From the NCBI RefSeq assembly GCF_001717955.1, contig NZ_CP014168.1, positions 4,939,809 through 5,003,808 of the forward strand: a DNA stretch of 64,000 bases, given 5' to 3'. The notes beneath the pieces were generated by a model, which worked only from the letters and a program-made list of their open reading frames with translations, made no database searches and was not told where the DNA came from. This document shows, piece after piece, positions 9,005 through 17,630 of this stretch. Source of the stretch: Sphingomonas panacis (lineage in GTDB: Bacteria > Pseudomonadota > Alphaproteobacteria > Sphingomonadales > Sphingomonadaceae). Within the stretch, counting starts at the first letter, position 1. Each line of letters opens with the position of its first letter. The translations under genes were made by a program, and so were the position numbers.

Positions 9005-9557
9005 ACGGCTGGCGCAAACTTACCCCTCGCGCTTCAGCCGGTCGGCGCGCCTTTCGAGACGCCAAAGGCCTTTGTCGCGCATCATGGGCCGCCGACATCC
9101 TGTGCAGCGGGAGTAGTCGATATTTCCCTCGCTGCGCACGCGTCTGCCGTCGCGGTGATGATCGCCAATCATGCATTTCAATAACTGAAAAAAGTTTCAC
9201 GGCTGCGACTCCGGTTGCTGTATGCTCCGGCATCCTCACCGGCATTCTCACCGGCATCCTCACCGGCATCCTCACCGGCATCCTCACCGGCATCCTCACC
9301 GGCATCCTCACCGGCATCCTCACCGGCATCCTCACCGGCATCCTCACCGGCATCCTCACCGGCATCCTCACCGGCACGATAACCCTATTCGTCACGGCTC
9401 CCTAACGGATGTTTGAGGCTGCCTCATCATTCAACAATTCCAACCCACCATATCATCGGTTTCGGAATCGGTGTCGCAGCGGCGACGTAGGCCGGGTATG
9501 GTTGTCGTCCGCAATAGGAGCCGCGCACCAGTGCCTGGGCGATTGGGGGGGACTGCA
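9005..9557. other. Non-coding stretch with a minisatellite, upstream of the Mrr-type gene
   Basis: This 553-bp stretch has no supported gene. It contains the 12-bp tandem repeat at 9229-9372. The frames that run through the repeat are open only because the unit is a multiple of three. The last 130 bp should carry the promoter of the Mrr-type nuclease, but I see no clear boxes. A G-rich run at 9544-9552 sits just before the ATG at 9558 and probably acts as its ribosome site. Confidence 0.45.
9229..9372. repeat. Twelve tandem copies of a 12-bp unit (GGCATCCTCACC)
   Basis: Twelve contiguous units span 144 bp. Eleven are identical and the second (9241-9252) has one C-to-T change. A degenerate thirteenth unit, GGCACGATAACC, follows at 9373-9384. 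The near-perfect identity implies recent slippage expansion, so the copy number probably varies between strains. All frames through it give four-residue repeats (for example GILT or MPVR), but none has a credible start or flanking protein, so I treat it as a non-coding minisatellite. Confidence 0.95.
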
Positions 9558-10352
9558 ATGTCAGCCTGGGATTATGCGCAATGCGCCTATGGGGAAATCG
9601 AGTGCGCCTATCTTCTAGACACCTGCCCCTATTGCCGCGCTTCGCTCAACCAGCTCGATCCGGACATGGACGATGGACGGTTCGGCTATTTCACGGAAGT
9701 CTGGGTCGGCATCTGCCAGCTTTGCGGATGGTGGAACGCGCGCGGCGAAGCCCGGGAGCGGGTCGATGCCCATACCGAGGCCGTCTACGAACTCGGCTCA
9801 TTTGGCGTGCTCAAGAATCTGGACCTCAAGAATATTGAGACGCCTTTGCAGGAGGTTCGCGACTATCTGACGGTCAAATATGACGATCGGCTGCAGATGG
9901 ATCCGCAGCTTTTCGAGCGGACGGTCGGCAGCGTTTTCGGCGACCATGGCTATGAGCCGCAGGTGACCGCCTATTCGCACGATGGTGGGATCGACGTCAT
10001 TCTCGCCGACGATGAGACGCGGATCGGCGTTCAGATCAAGCGGTGGAAAAACCGGATAGAGGCCGAGCAGATCCGGTCCCTGATGGGGGCGATGGTTCAG
10101 GCTGGCCTCACCAGAGGAATGTTCGTCACAACCTCCTCGTTCCGGTCCGGCGCCTTCAAGACGGCTGACCGCTATACCAGTCTCGGCAGACCCGTCACCT
10201 TGGTCGACGCGCCGCGATTCTTCGATGCGCTCGGCTTTTCGCAGACTAGAGTCGATCGCTCGACGGGGGCGTGGATCACAAAGATCCGGCCGCATCTTAA
10301 GAAGCTCGGCGCGTTCAGCGATATCAACGAGGGTCGATTCTACGAGGATTGA
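9558..10352 (+). CDS. Zinc-ribbon plus Mrr-type restriction endonuclease
   Basis: A 264-residue protein. ATG 9558 was chosen because a G-rich ribosome site precedes it and the family-like sequence begins there; the frame is open 87 bases further upstream. CPYC at 23-26 and CQLC at 53-56 form a zinc ribbon. A Mrr_cat-type PD-(D/E)xK nuclease domain covers about 110-220: E120 in LFERTVGSVF, D146 in GGIDVIL, and the QxK pair Q159/K161 in GVQIKRW, with the downstream TSSFRSGA element. Mrr enzymes cleave modified or foreign DNA. The C-terminal 40 residues are unassigned. The gene converges on, and overlaps by 13 bp, a divergent GIY-YIG-like gene, suggesting a two-nuclease accessory module. The substrate is not predictable from sequence. 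Confidence 0.85.
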   Translation: MSAWDYAQCAYGEIECAYLLDTCPYCRASLNQLDPDMDDGRFGYFTEVWVGICQLCGWWNARGEARERVDAHTEAVYELGSFGVLKNLDLKNIETPLQEVRDYLTVKYDDRLQMDPQLFERTVGSVFGDHGYEPQVTAYSHDGGIDVILADDETRIGVQIKRWKNRIEAEQIRSLMGAMVQAGLTRGMFVTTSSFRSGAFKTADRYTSLGRPVTLVDAPRFFDALGFSQTRVDRSTGAWITKIRPHLKKLGAFSDINEGRFYED

Positions 10353-11419
10353 TCTGGCTGCTCCGGCTGATCCTCGTCAGGCACGCGCCACGGCTCCATC
10401 ACATGATGATCCGTGTGCAGGAAAGCCGGGAAGCGGTCGAGGGAGAGTGTGGTCCAGCTATAGCCCTTGTCGCGCATGCCGCCTGCGATCCGGGGGTAAT
10501 TGTCGAAGAGAACTTCGTTATACGCGGGCTTGAACAGGTGGATCAGATACGCCTCGACCTCGCGCGTTAGCGCTTCGTCGCCGAGTTCCACAGGCGATTT
10601 CCCGAAGCGTTCCAGCGCCTCGCCGTCCTCCGGGTCTAGGGCGAAGACGATCGGATCAGGGCCGGCCATGGGATGGTCGGCGTCGCCGAAGACCATCGGC
10701 ATATCGTCGAGCCCGGTCACCTGCAGGATGATGAGCGAGATCTCAAAGGGCGCGCGCGCCTCCGGCGCGTTGCTGACCTCGCGCTCACGGGTCAGGATTC
10801 GCTGCATCTTCTTATGGCGGGTCAGCCGATCCCAGACCTTCTGCGAAAAGCTCTGGCCGATGTAGTGGATCTTGAAGTCCAGGAAGGCGAAAGGATCTGA
10901 ACCCTCGGCAATCTCCACGATCAGGTCATTTACCAGCATCTCGTAGAGCAGCTTTTGTGGGCTCCACCAGAGGATGAAATCGCCATTCTTGCGGAAGAGC
11001 TTGAAGCCGCCGACATTTCGCAGCGGCTGCACAGTATTTGGCTCATGGGATTGAAAGCCGACCTCGATATCGACGACCTCGCCCACCGTGCTGATGCCGT
11101 TGGCGACGAGGTTGATCCGGCAGGGCAGCGGCGGCTTCTCGCCATCGGCGATCTCGAAGCGGATGTAACTGTCGTCGATGACGACATTGTCGAAATAGGT
11201 CAGCGGGCGCTGGACGATAAGATAGATGGTCGATTTGGTCCACCGCTCGCGGACGACCTTCTCCTCCTGGAGAACGTCGAACTCATAGGCCGACACGATC
11301 GGATAGGTCGTACTCGCGATGATCTTCGCAAAGCGCATCGCGGGGATCTTGTCGTCAGTCTGGGCGGCGGTGCCGGTCATGGGCGCGCCATAGCAGATTG
11401 TGCATTTTTTATCAGCCAC
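10340..11419 (-). CDS. Uncharacterised protein with a divergent GIY-YIG-like nuclease signature
   Basis: A 359-residue protein I cannot assign to a named family. The start is GTG 11419; ATG 11380 is an alternative and neither has a strong ribosome site. The first 170 residues look like a beta-rich domain (IYLIVQRPLTYFDNVVIDDSYIRF...). From about 180 the sequence resembles the GIY-YIG fold: HYIG at 185-188, arginine 198 and histidine 202 in WDRLTRHKK, then E289 in VEAYLIHLFKPAYNE with N301. These correspond to the Tyr, Arg, Glu and Asn positions of GIY-YIG nucleases. A long acidic insert separates the two halves. Its last 13 bp overlap the end of the Mrr-type gene. The nuclease assignment is inference from motif order. 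Confidence 0.6.
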   Translation of the reverse strand: MADKKCTICYGAPMTGTAAQTDDKIPAMRFAKIIASTTYPIVSAYEFDVLQEEKVVRERWTKSTIYLIVQRPLTYFDNVVIDDSYIRFEIADGEKPPLPCRINLVANGISTVGEVVDIEVGFQSHEPNTVQPLRNVGGFKLFRKNGDFILWWSPQKLLYEMLVNDLIVEIAEGSDPFAFLDFKIHYIGQSFSQKVWDRLTRHKKMQRILTREREVSNAPEARAPFEISLIILQVTGLDDMPMVFGDADHPMAGPDPIVFALDPEDGEALERFGKSPVELGDEALTREVEAYLIHLFKPAYNEVLFDNYPRIAGGMRDKGYSWTTLSLDRFPAFLHTDHHVMEPWRVPDEDQPEQPDQSS

Positions 11420-11830
11420 TGCGCGCAGAAAGGCGGTTCCGACGGTTGCACCGTCGGCTTAAGTCTAGCGTACGGTGAGCGGCAGGTCTTGGTAGAAGCC
11501 GCCGTTCACCCCCATGTCGTTAAATGGCGTGAGGTGTGAAGGGTTTCGGGCGCTTGCGTACGAAAGCCTCCAGTGCAGGAACCCGCGGGCCCCACGCGCT
11601 GGTCTATGGGTAAAGCGGCTTTTGGGTGGTTCTGACGGGTAAGCGATGCCGATCCGGAAGTGTCGGTTCTGGCCGGATCAACGTGACTTTGTGCGGCGTC
11701 AGAGTGCGGACGGTGGTGGTTTTGCTGGTCGGTGCGTGCTGCGCTGGGCTGGATTGCGGAATGGGCATGCACTGGGTCATCGGCCAGGACGCCGTGGGCG
11801 CGACCGTCGTGCAGCCTGAGCCATGCCGGA

Positions 11831-13024
11831 TCATGGCGCATTCCCCCGGATTGGCGATGCCGATGATGGCGGCGCGCGGGGCTGGCACCAGCGGGCGAAG
11901 GCCTCGATGATGGTCATGTGCCCGCCGCAACATGGGCATGGCGGGCGATGGTCGGGAGGTTCGTCGGGTTCGGGCTCCTCGACCGGTACAGCAACGCCCA
12001 GCAGCCTGCGGGCCAGCGCCACGGTGTCCTTGTGGGTCGAACTGGCGAGCAGGCCGTAATGCCGGATGCGGTGGAAGCCGCGCGGCAGAACGTGGATCAG
12101 GAAGCGGCGGACGAACTCGCCGCTCGCCAGCGTCATGACCTGCTGGCGTTCAGCAGCAGGGCGGCGATAGTCCTTGTAGCGGAACGTCACGCCGGCCTCG
12201 TCGAAGCCGATGAGCCGCCGGTTCGAGATGGCAACGCGGTGCGTGTAGCGCGAGAGATAGGCCAGCACCGCCTGCGGCCCGGCGAAGGGTGGTTTGGCAT
12301 AGACCACCCAGCGCTTCTTACGGATGGGCGACAGATGCCGCAGGAAGGTCTTACGCGAGGCCAGGCCTGCCAAGGCGTTGAAGAAGGCCAGCTTGCCGGC
12401 GTCGAACAACGCCAGCAAGCGTGTGAGGAACAGCCGGCGGAACAACGCACCCAGCACGCGCACTGGTAACAGGAAGGCCGGGCGCGACGAGATCCAGCGC
12501 GTGCCATCGAGCGCGATGCCGCCGCCGGGCACGATCATGTGCACATGTGGGTGGTGAGTCAGCGCCGATCCCCAGGTGTGCAAGACAGCAGTGATGCCGA
12601 TCCGCGCACCAAGGTGCTTGGGATCGGCGGCGATGGTCAGCATCGTATCCGCAGCAGCGCGGAAGAGCAGGTCATAGACCACCGCCTTGTTCTGCCACGC
12701 GATGTCGGCGATCTCGGCGGGCAGCGTGAAGACGACATGGAAGTAGCCAACCGGTAATAGATCGGCCTCGCGCGCGGCCAGCCAGGTGCGCGCGGCGGCG
12801 CCCTGACATTTGGGACAATGCCGGTTGCGGCAGGAGTTGTAGGCGATACGCCAGTGCCCACAGTCGTCGCAGGCCTCGACGTGACCGCCCAGCGCGGCGG
12901 TGCGGCAGTTCTCGATGGCCGTCATGACCTTGAGCTGGCCGAGGCTGAGATGCCCGGCATGGGCCGCCCGATAGGCGGGCCCGGCGCTGCGGAAGATATC
13001 GGCGACCTCGATTGAGGCGCGCAC
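11831..13024 (-). CDS. IS91-family transposase (Y2 HUH endonuclease), copy B
   Basis: Same length (397 residues) and architecture as the copy-A transposase: five-cysteine zinc module, HHPHVH, and the YLSRYTHR double-tyrosine motif, all intact. It starts at a GTG at 13024, four bases beyond the recombinase stop, where copy A uses TTG. Differences from copy A are scattered substitutions such as EAGVTFRYKDYRRPAAER versus ENGVTFRYKDYRRDGAER. No frameshift or stop is present, so it could act on either copy in trans. Confidence 0.93.
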   Translation of the reverse strand: MRASIEVADIFRSAGPAYRAAHAGHLSLGQLKVMTAIENCRTAALGGHVEACDDCGHWRIAYNSCRNRHCPKCQGAAARTWLAAREADLLPVGYFHVVFTLPAEIADIAWQNKAVVYDLLFRAAADTMLTIAADPKHLGARIGITAVLHTWGSALTHHPHVHMIVPGGGIALDGTRWISSRPAFLLPVRVLGALFRRLFLTRLLALFDAGKLAFFNALAGLASRKTFLRHLSPIRKKRWVVYAKPPFAGPQAVLAYLSRYTHRVAISNRRLIGFDEAGVTFRYKDYRRPAAERQQVMTLASGEFVRRFLIHVLPRGFHRIRHYGLLASSTHKDTVALARRLLGVAVPVEEPEPDEPPDHRPPCPCCGGHMTIIEAFARWCQPRAPPSSASPIRGNAP

Positions 13025-13028
13025 CGGT

Positions 13029-13934
13029 TCAACCGGGAGGGGCCCTGCCTTCCATCACGGCCACGATCTGGTCGAGCGGGCTGGCCACCGCCCGCATCGT
13101 CTTGCTCGAGACCTGGGTGTAGATGCCGGTCGTGTTGATGTTCACGTGTCCCAGCAGGACTTGGATGACCCGGATATCGACACCCTGCTCGAGCAGGTGA
13201 GTGGCAAACGAATGCCGCAATGTGTGCGGGCTTACCCGCTTGTGGATCTCGGCGCGCTCGGCCGCTTCCTGCACGACGCGGTGCAACTGGCGGGCCGAGA
13301 TCGGATCCGTGCCATTGCGACCGGGGAACAGCCAGCCATGGGGTAACATCACACCGCGCCGCTTGCCTTCGCGCCACCATTGACGGAGCAAGTCCAGCAA
13401 ATGCGGTGAGAGCATGGCGTTGCGGTCCTTGCGTCCCTTGCCCTGCTCGACGCGGATCATCATCCGGGTGCTGTCGATGTCATCGACCTTGAGATGGGCA
13501 ACCTCCGAGACCCGCAGGCCCGCGCCATAGGCCACGCTGAGGGCCGCTTTGTATTTGATGCCTGGCGCAGCCTCGAGCAGCCGCGCTGTCTCCTCGACGC
13601 TCAAGACCACACGCAGCTTGGGCATGCAGCGAACAACGACGAGCCCCAGCGCCATCTCCGGGCGCTTGAGGGTTATCCCGAACAGGAACCGCAGTGCCGA
13701 AACGCCCCCATTGATCGTGGCCGGCCCCACGGCGCGCTCGTGCTGGTCGACCTGATAACGCCGCAGGTCTTCCATTGTGGCCGTATCCGGCGGACGGCCC
13801 AGGAACGCGGCGAAGCTCCGAACATGCCGGATATAGTCCTTCTGTGTGTGCGCCCCGAAGCCACGCATCGTCATGTCCTGCAACATCCGCTCACGCAGCG
13901 AATGGGGCGGAGCAGCGGTCGTGATAGCATCCAT
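13029..13934 (-). CDS. Tyrosine site-specific recombinase of the IS91-type element, copy B
   Basis: 301 residues with the full catalytic set (GAGLRVSE, HTLRH, LLGH, TTGIYTQVS). It differs from the copy-A protein at 14 positions by my count, mostly in the first 120 residues, while the catalytic half is almost identical. The ATG at 13934 has the same GAGAGGA-type ribosome site as copy A. The recombinase-transposase order and 4-bp gap are conserved between copies, which argues that the recombinase is a genuine part of the element rather than a passenger. Confidence 0.92.
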   Translation of the reverse strand: MDAITTAAPPHSLRERMLQDMTMRGFGAHTQKDYIRHVRSFAAFLGRPPDTATMEDLRRYQVDQHERAVGPATINGGVSALRFLFGITLKRPEMALGLVVVRCMPKLRVVLSVEETARLLEAAPGIKYKAALSVAYGAGLRVSEVAHLKVDDIDSTRMMIRVEQGKGRKDRNAMLSPHLLDLLRQWWREGKRRGVMLPHGWLFPGRNGTDPISARQLHRVVQEAAERAEIHKRVSPHTLRHSFATHLLEQGVDIRVIQVLLGHVNINTTGIYTQVSSKTMRAVASPLDQIVAVMEGRAPPG

Positions 13935-14313
13935 GGTAAGTTCCTCTCCGTTGAAGGAACTCCACAGTCGGCGGGCGACGCCGCCTCGCCGAAAGCCTCA
14001 CAAATACTACGCTACGTCATCCCAAGCGACCCTCCCGCGGAGCGGGTTCGTGCTCTGGGTCGATAGCAGCCCGCGAATCAGAAGGTTTTTCGGTCGTTTG
14101 GCGAAGGTTCGAGTCCGACTTTTTGAGGGTGGACCTTGCATGGACCACGGCTCGTGCACCGAAAAGAACATCGTTTAAAATCAACTGGATGGCAAGTCGT
14201 TGCGAGTCCTGTAAGCGCACCATTTTTCGAAAAACAGGGAAAGATCGTCTGCGATCCTCGCGGATGTGACCAGCAGCCCCGCCCGAGACATCGCTCACAC
14301 GCGATGCCCGACG

Positions 14314-15612
14314 TCACCCGATCCGGATCGGTCTTGCCCAGCTCAGCACCAGAAGGAAGAGTGCGGCGATCAGCACTGAGCCGGCGCCGAACCCGAAGAA
14401 CAGCGTCGCCGGGACAATTCCCCAATAGCTGCCCATCGCCCCCGCAAGTAGGCTGCCCAGGAACTTGGCGATGTACCAAGATCCCATCGCCATTGCCGCG
14501 ATCTGCAGCGGCGACAAAGCCCCGACCAGCGTCAGCCCGACTGGAATGACCAGCAATTCTCCGATCGTCAGCAGAACGAAATAGCCGATCACCCATGCGG
14601 CGGAGACCGGCTGCCCGGTTTCGGCGTTCAGCGCGGCGGCGATCACCATAACCACCATCGACAGCGCCGCGATCAGGCAGCCGAGGCTCATCCGCGCGAG
14701 CAGATTGGCCGGGCCGCGCCGTTTCGCGCGGTGCGCCCAATAGCGCATCAGGAAGGGCGTCAGTACGATGATGAGCAACGGATTGATCGACTGGAACCAC
14801 GTCGCCGGTATGTCGAAGCGCATCCCGAACGGCGCGATAGCGCGGTCGGTCTGTTGCGCGACCCACAAAGCGATGACGTTGCCGCTTTGCTCGTAACCGA
14901 TGCGGAACAGCACCACCACCCCGATGATCGCGACCAGCAGCCGCAGGTTGGCCCAGTCCTTTGCCGAAAGCGCGGCGCGCGCGCCGACCGGCGTCCGCGC
15001 GCGGCTGCGCGGCTCGTCGGGGAGCAAATGCCGGAAGCGCAGGTAGATGACGAGACCAGCAAACATGCCGAAACCGGCCGCCGCGAAGCCCCAGTGCCAG
15101 CCATAGAGTTCCCCCAGCGTGCCGCACACCAGCGGCGCGAGCAGGCCGCCGAGATTGATCCCCATATAATAAGCGCTGAACGCCTGTGCCTGCCGCGGAT
15201 CGCCCTCGGCATAGAGATCGCCGACCTGAACCGCGAGCGGGGGCATGAACAGCCCGTTGCCGATTGCGACCAGCGCGAGCGCCGGGAACAGCAGCGCCTC
15301 GAACGCCATCGCGAAATGGCCCCACATCATCAGCAACGCACCCGCCACCACGCTGCGGGTCCGCCCGAGCCAGCGATCGGCGACGATCCCGCCGAAGAAC
15401 GGGCTGAAGAACGCCGCCGCGCCGTAGGCGCCGTAGATCAGCGACGATGTGGCCTGACCGAAGCCGAGATGCTGTGTCATGTAATAGACCAGCAGCGCCT
15501 GCAGGCCGAAATACGAGAATTCGGCCCACATCTGCGTCATGAACAACACGGTCAGCCCGGGGGGGTGCCCGAACAAGGTCCGCCCGCTGGGAGGTGCTCC
15601 TGCCGCTACCAT
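14314..15612 (-). CDS. POT/PTR-family proton-coupled oligopeptide transporter
   Basis: A 432-residue inner-membrane transporter starting at ATG 15612. An upstream in-frame start would overlap the preceding gene by about 90 bp. It has about 12 predicted hydrophobic segments. GLQALLVYYMTQHLGFGQATSSLIYGAYGAAAFFSPFFGGIVADRWLG resembles the POT signature region around helices 1-2. FSAYYMGINLGGLLAPLVCG resembles the family FYxxINxGS signature, with GINLGG at that position. Family members import di- and tripeptides using the proton gradient. The gene begins 14 bp after the stop of the serine hydrolase gene and follows a TonB-dependent receptor gene, so the three probably form one operon that takes up and processes peptides. 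Confidence 0.88.
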   Translation of the reverse strand: MVAAGAPPSGRTLFGHPPGLTVLFMTQMWAEFSYFGLQALLVYYMTQHLGFGQATSSLIYGAYGAAAFFSPFFGGIVADRWLGRTRSVVAGALLMMWGHFAMAFEALLFPALALVAIGNGLFMPPLAVQVGDLYAEGDPRQAQAFSAYYMGINLGGLLAPLVCGTLGELYGWHWGFAAAGFGMFAGLVIYLRFRHLLPDEPRSRARTPVGARAALSAKDWANLRLLVAIIGVVVLFRIGYEQSGNVIALWVAQQTDRAIAPFGMRFDIPATWFQSINPLLIIVLTPFLMRYWAHRAKRRGPANLLARMSLGCLIAALSMVVMVIAAALNAETGQPVSAAWVIGYFVLLTIGELLVIPVGLTLVGALSPLQIAAMAMGSWYIAKFLGSLLAGAMGSYWGIVPATLFFGFGAGSVLIAALFLLVLSWARPIRIG

Positions 15613-15626
15613 GCTGGCGGTATCGT

Positions 15627-17630
15627 TCAAAAGTTCAGGCTCGGCGTCAGCGTCCGCATGTCGAATATCAGCCACACCAGGAACAACATCGCGACTGCGA
15701 CCACGACGGCCCACAGCAGCGTGGCCCAGTGCTTTTGCGGCGCTCGCGCGAGTGTCCAGGCGTTCCAGACGGCGAGTGCCGTCCCGACGATTGCCGCCAG
15801 TGACAGCAGTTGCACCAGCCGCATCCAGATATCGAGCCTCCCGTCGAAATACGCGACATCACTGCTCAGCGCGCTGAGCATGGCCATCCAGCCGACCGCG
15901 ATAGCCAGCATGATCCAGGCAGTAAGCGCGGTCGCGCGGCGAAGCCGCAGCGGTCGCCCCGATACGGTCGAGCGATAACCGTAACGGCGGCGGGTGAGTG
16001 CGACGATCGGCCAGCTCAGTGCGACCGCCAGCATCACCGCCAGCGCGACGAGCAGGACCGGAATGATCCACGCCGCGTTCATGCCCGTGCTCGCCGGCAC
16101 GAACAGGAAGATCGGGGCGAAGCCCTGCGGCGCGAGGGCGACGACACGACCGTCCTGCACCTTGGCGCCGAGCCGATCCGAACCGCCGACTTCCTGCCAT
16201 TGCCACGGCGCCACTTCGCGCCAGCGCTTCGGCACCCCGGCGGGGTCGGTCAGCGAGGAAACGGTGATCGTGTTATCGGGGTTGAGCGCCACGGTCGGCT
16301 GGCCGATCAGGTTGGCGATGCGCAGCCAGTTGGTCGTCGAACCGCGGCTGCTGACATAATTGCCGACCATCGCGCGGCCATGTTCGGCAGCGGTGGCGAG
16401 CGTCGGCTGCGCGACCGGCTTCGCGGGGAAGTACCGATCGGTAAAACTGTCGAACACGCGCTGGCGCAACACATGCGCCGCGCCGTCTTTGCCCGCGCTG
16501 TTGAACGACATGTACAGCCCGACACCCTTGTCGAGATAGAGATGCAGGTCGGAATGAAACCAGTCGGTATCGCCACCGTGGCCGATGATGTTCAGACCGT
16601 TCCGGTCCTCATGATAGAAACCAAGCGCCATCGCCGGCATGCCGGGGATCGGCGTGTTGGCGGCGGCGTACATCAGTCTGGCGGTCTTCGCGTCGAGCAA
16701 CGGGTTGCTCGCCGAGAGATGTGCGATCATGAACTTCGCCATGTCGGCGCCGGTCGCGGACAACGCGCCAGCCGGCGATAGCGGGATGATCTCATAAGGC
16801 TTGGGATCATCCGAGGCGATGACATAGCCCTTCGACAGCAATGGTGCGAGATTGGCCGGCAAGGGTTGAACGAAGCTCGACCGGGTCATGCCGAGTGGCG
16901 CGAAGATGTGATGCTGGACATAGGCCTCGAACGCCTCGCCAGACACGCGCTGGACGATATATCCCGCAAGCGACGCACCGTAGTTCGAATAGGCCGGCAT
17001 GCTGCCGGGCGCGTAGATGCGCGCGGGGATCGAGCGCTTGAGCGCCACATCGAGCGGGCGGTTATCGCGCGGGTCGATGGCGATCAGATATTTCGCGGTT
17101 TCCTCGAACCCGCCGGTATGGGTCATCAGGTTGCGCAAGGTGACCGGCTTGCCATAGGCCGGCGGAATCTTGAAATCGAGATAGGTGTTGATGTCGCGGT
17201 CGAGATCGAGCTTGCCCGCCTGAACCTGCTGCATCACTGCCGTCCAGGTGAACAGCTTCGAGATCGAACCCGGCCGGAACAGGGTGGTGTCGGGATCGAC
17301 CGGCTTGCCCGCCTTGCGGTCTGCATAACCATAGCCGCGCTCGGTCACGACCTGCCCGTCCTTCACCACTACGACGACCGCGCCGGCGATGTTGCCGGTG
17401 TCGAGACCGTAGGGGAACAGCCCGTCGAGCCAAGCGTCGACATCGGTTTTGGTCAGCGTCGGCACGCCTGTCGCGGCAGGCACGATCGGGACGCTTTGCG
17501 CTGCCGCCACCGGCTTGGCCGGGACGAGCGTCGCCGGCACCTGGGCGGCGATCGGCGCGCCGATCAACAGCACGGAAGGCAGCACCAGCCGGAGCAGGCG
17601 CGTCGCGGCTTTGGTCAATTGCTTGCGCAT
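15627..17630 (-). CDS. Exported class-C beta-lactamase-fold serine hydrolase with C-terminal membrane domain
   Basis: 667 residues. An N-terminal signal segment (about 1-29) is followed by a beta-lactamase/DD-peptidase domain (about 60-400). SISK in RPGSISKLFTW is the nucleophile motif (SxxK), YSNYG is the second motif (YxN), and GHGGDTDW fits the third-motif position (HxG). The last 170 residues contain about four hydrophobic helices, so the enzyme is probably membrane-anchored with its catalytic domain in the periplasm. Relatives include D-aminopeptidases, esterases and penicillin-binding-protein-like hydrolases. Set between a TonB-dependent receptor and a peptide transporter, peptidase action on imported peptides or muropeptides is the most sensible guess. 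Its start overlaps the receptor stop by one base. Confidence 0.85.
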   Translation of the reverse strand: MRKQLTKAATRLLRLVLPSVLLIGAPIAAQVPATLVPAKPVAAAQSVPIVPAATGVPTLTKTDVDAWLDGLFPYGLDTGNIAGAVVVVVKDGQVVTERGYGYADRKAGKPVDPDTTLFRPGSISKLFTWTAVMQQVQAGKLDLDRDINTYLDFKIPPAYGKPVTLRNLMTHTGGFEETAKYLIAIDPRDNRPLDVALKRSIPARIYAPGSMPAYSNYGASLAGYIVQRVSGEAFEAYVQHHIFAPLGMTRSSFVQPLPANLAPLLSKGYVIASDDPKPYEIIPLSPAGALSATGADMAKFMIAHLSASNPLLDAKTARLMYAAANTPIPGMPAMALGFYHEDRNGLNIIGHGGDTDWFHSDLHLYLDKGVGLYMSFNSAGKDGAAHVLRQRVFDSFTDRYFPAKPVAQPTLATAAEHGRAMVGNYVSSRGSTTNWLRIANLIGQPTVALNPDNTITVSSLTDPAGVPKRWREVAPWQWQEVGGSDRLGAKVQDGRVVALAPQGFAPIFLFVPASTGMNAAWIIPVLLVALAVMLAVALSWPIVALTRRRYGYRSTVSGRPLRLRRATALTAWIMLAIAVGWMAMLSALSSDVAYFDGRLDIWMRLVQLLSLAAIVGTALAVWNAWTLARAPQKHWATLLWAVVVAVAMLFLVWLIFDMRTLTPSLNF

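Larger units (their letters stand above)
11535..14059 (-). mobile_element. IS91-type insertion element, copy B
   Basis: A second copy of the element at 1632-4157, in the same orientation, 2525 bp by the same end sequences (TGTGAAGGG at 11535, CTCTGGG ending at 14059). The terminal hairpin CCCGC-GGA-GCGGG recurs at 14034-14046. Both genes are intact. Flanking bases differ from copy A at both ends, so the copies do not share a target duplication, as expected for this family. Together the copies form direct repeats around 4158-11534, which homologous recombination could delete. Substitutions are scattered throughout, so copy B did not arise from copy A recently. The 254 bp from 14060 to the POT gene hold no supported gene. 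Confidence 0.85.

Noticed and set aside
9229..9372. CRISPR array
   Set aside because: The units are contiguous 12-mers without spacers and there are no cas genes.
9222..9416. Repetitive proteins (MPVR, HRHP or GILT repeats) through the minisatellite
   Set aside because: A 12-bp unit keeps every frame open; there is no credible start, ribosome site or flanking domain.
14106..14116. GGTTCGAGTCC, resembling a tRNA T-arm, next to the end of IS91-type copy B
   Set aside because: The flanking bases do not pair into a T-stem or acceptor stem and no anticodon arm is present, so a tRNA or tRNA remnant is not supported.
14078..15529. Alternative long minus-strand frame over the POT gene
   Set aside because: Its translation is arginine-rich and lacks membrane helices; the POT frame has the family signatures.
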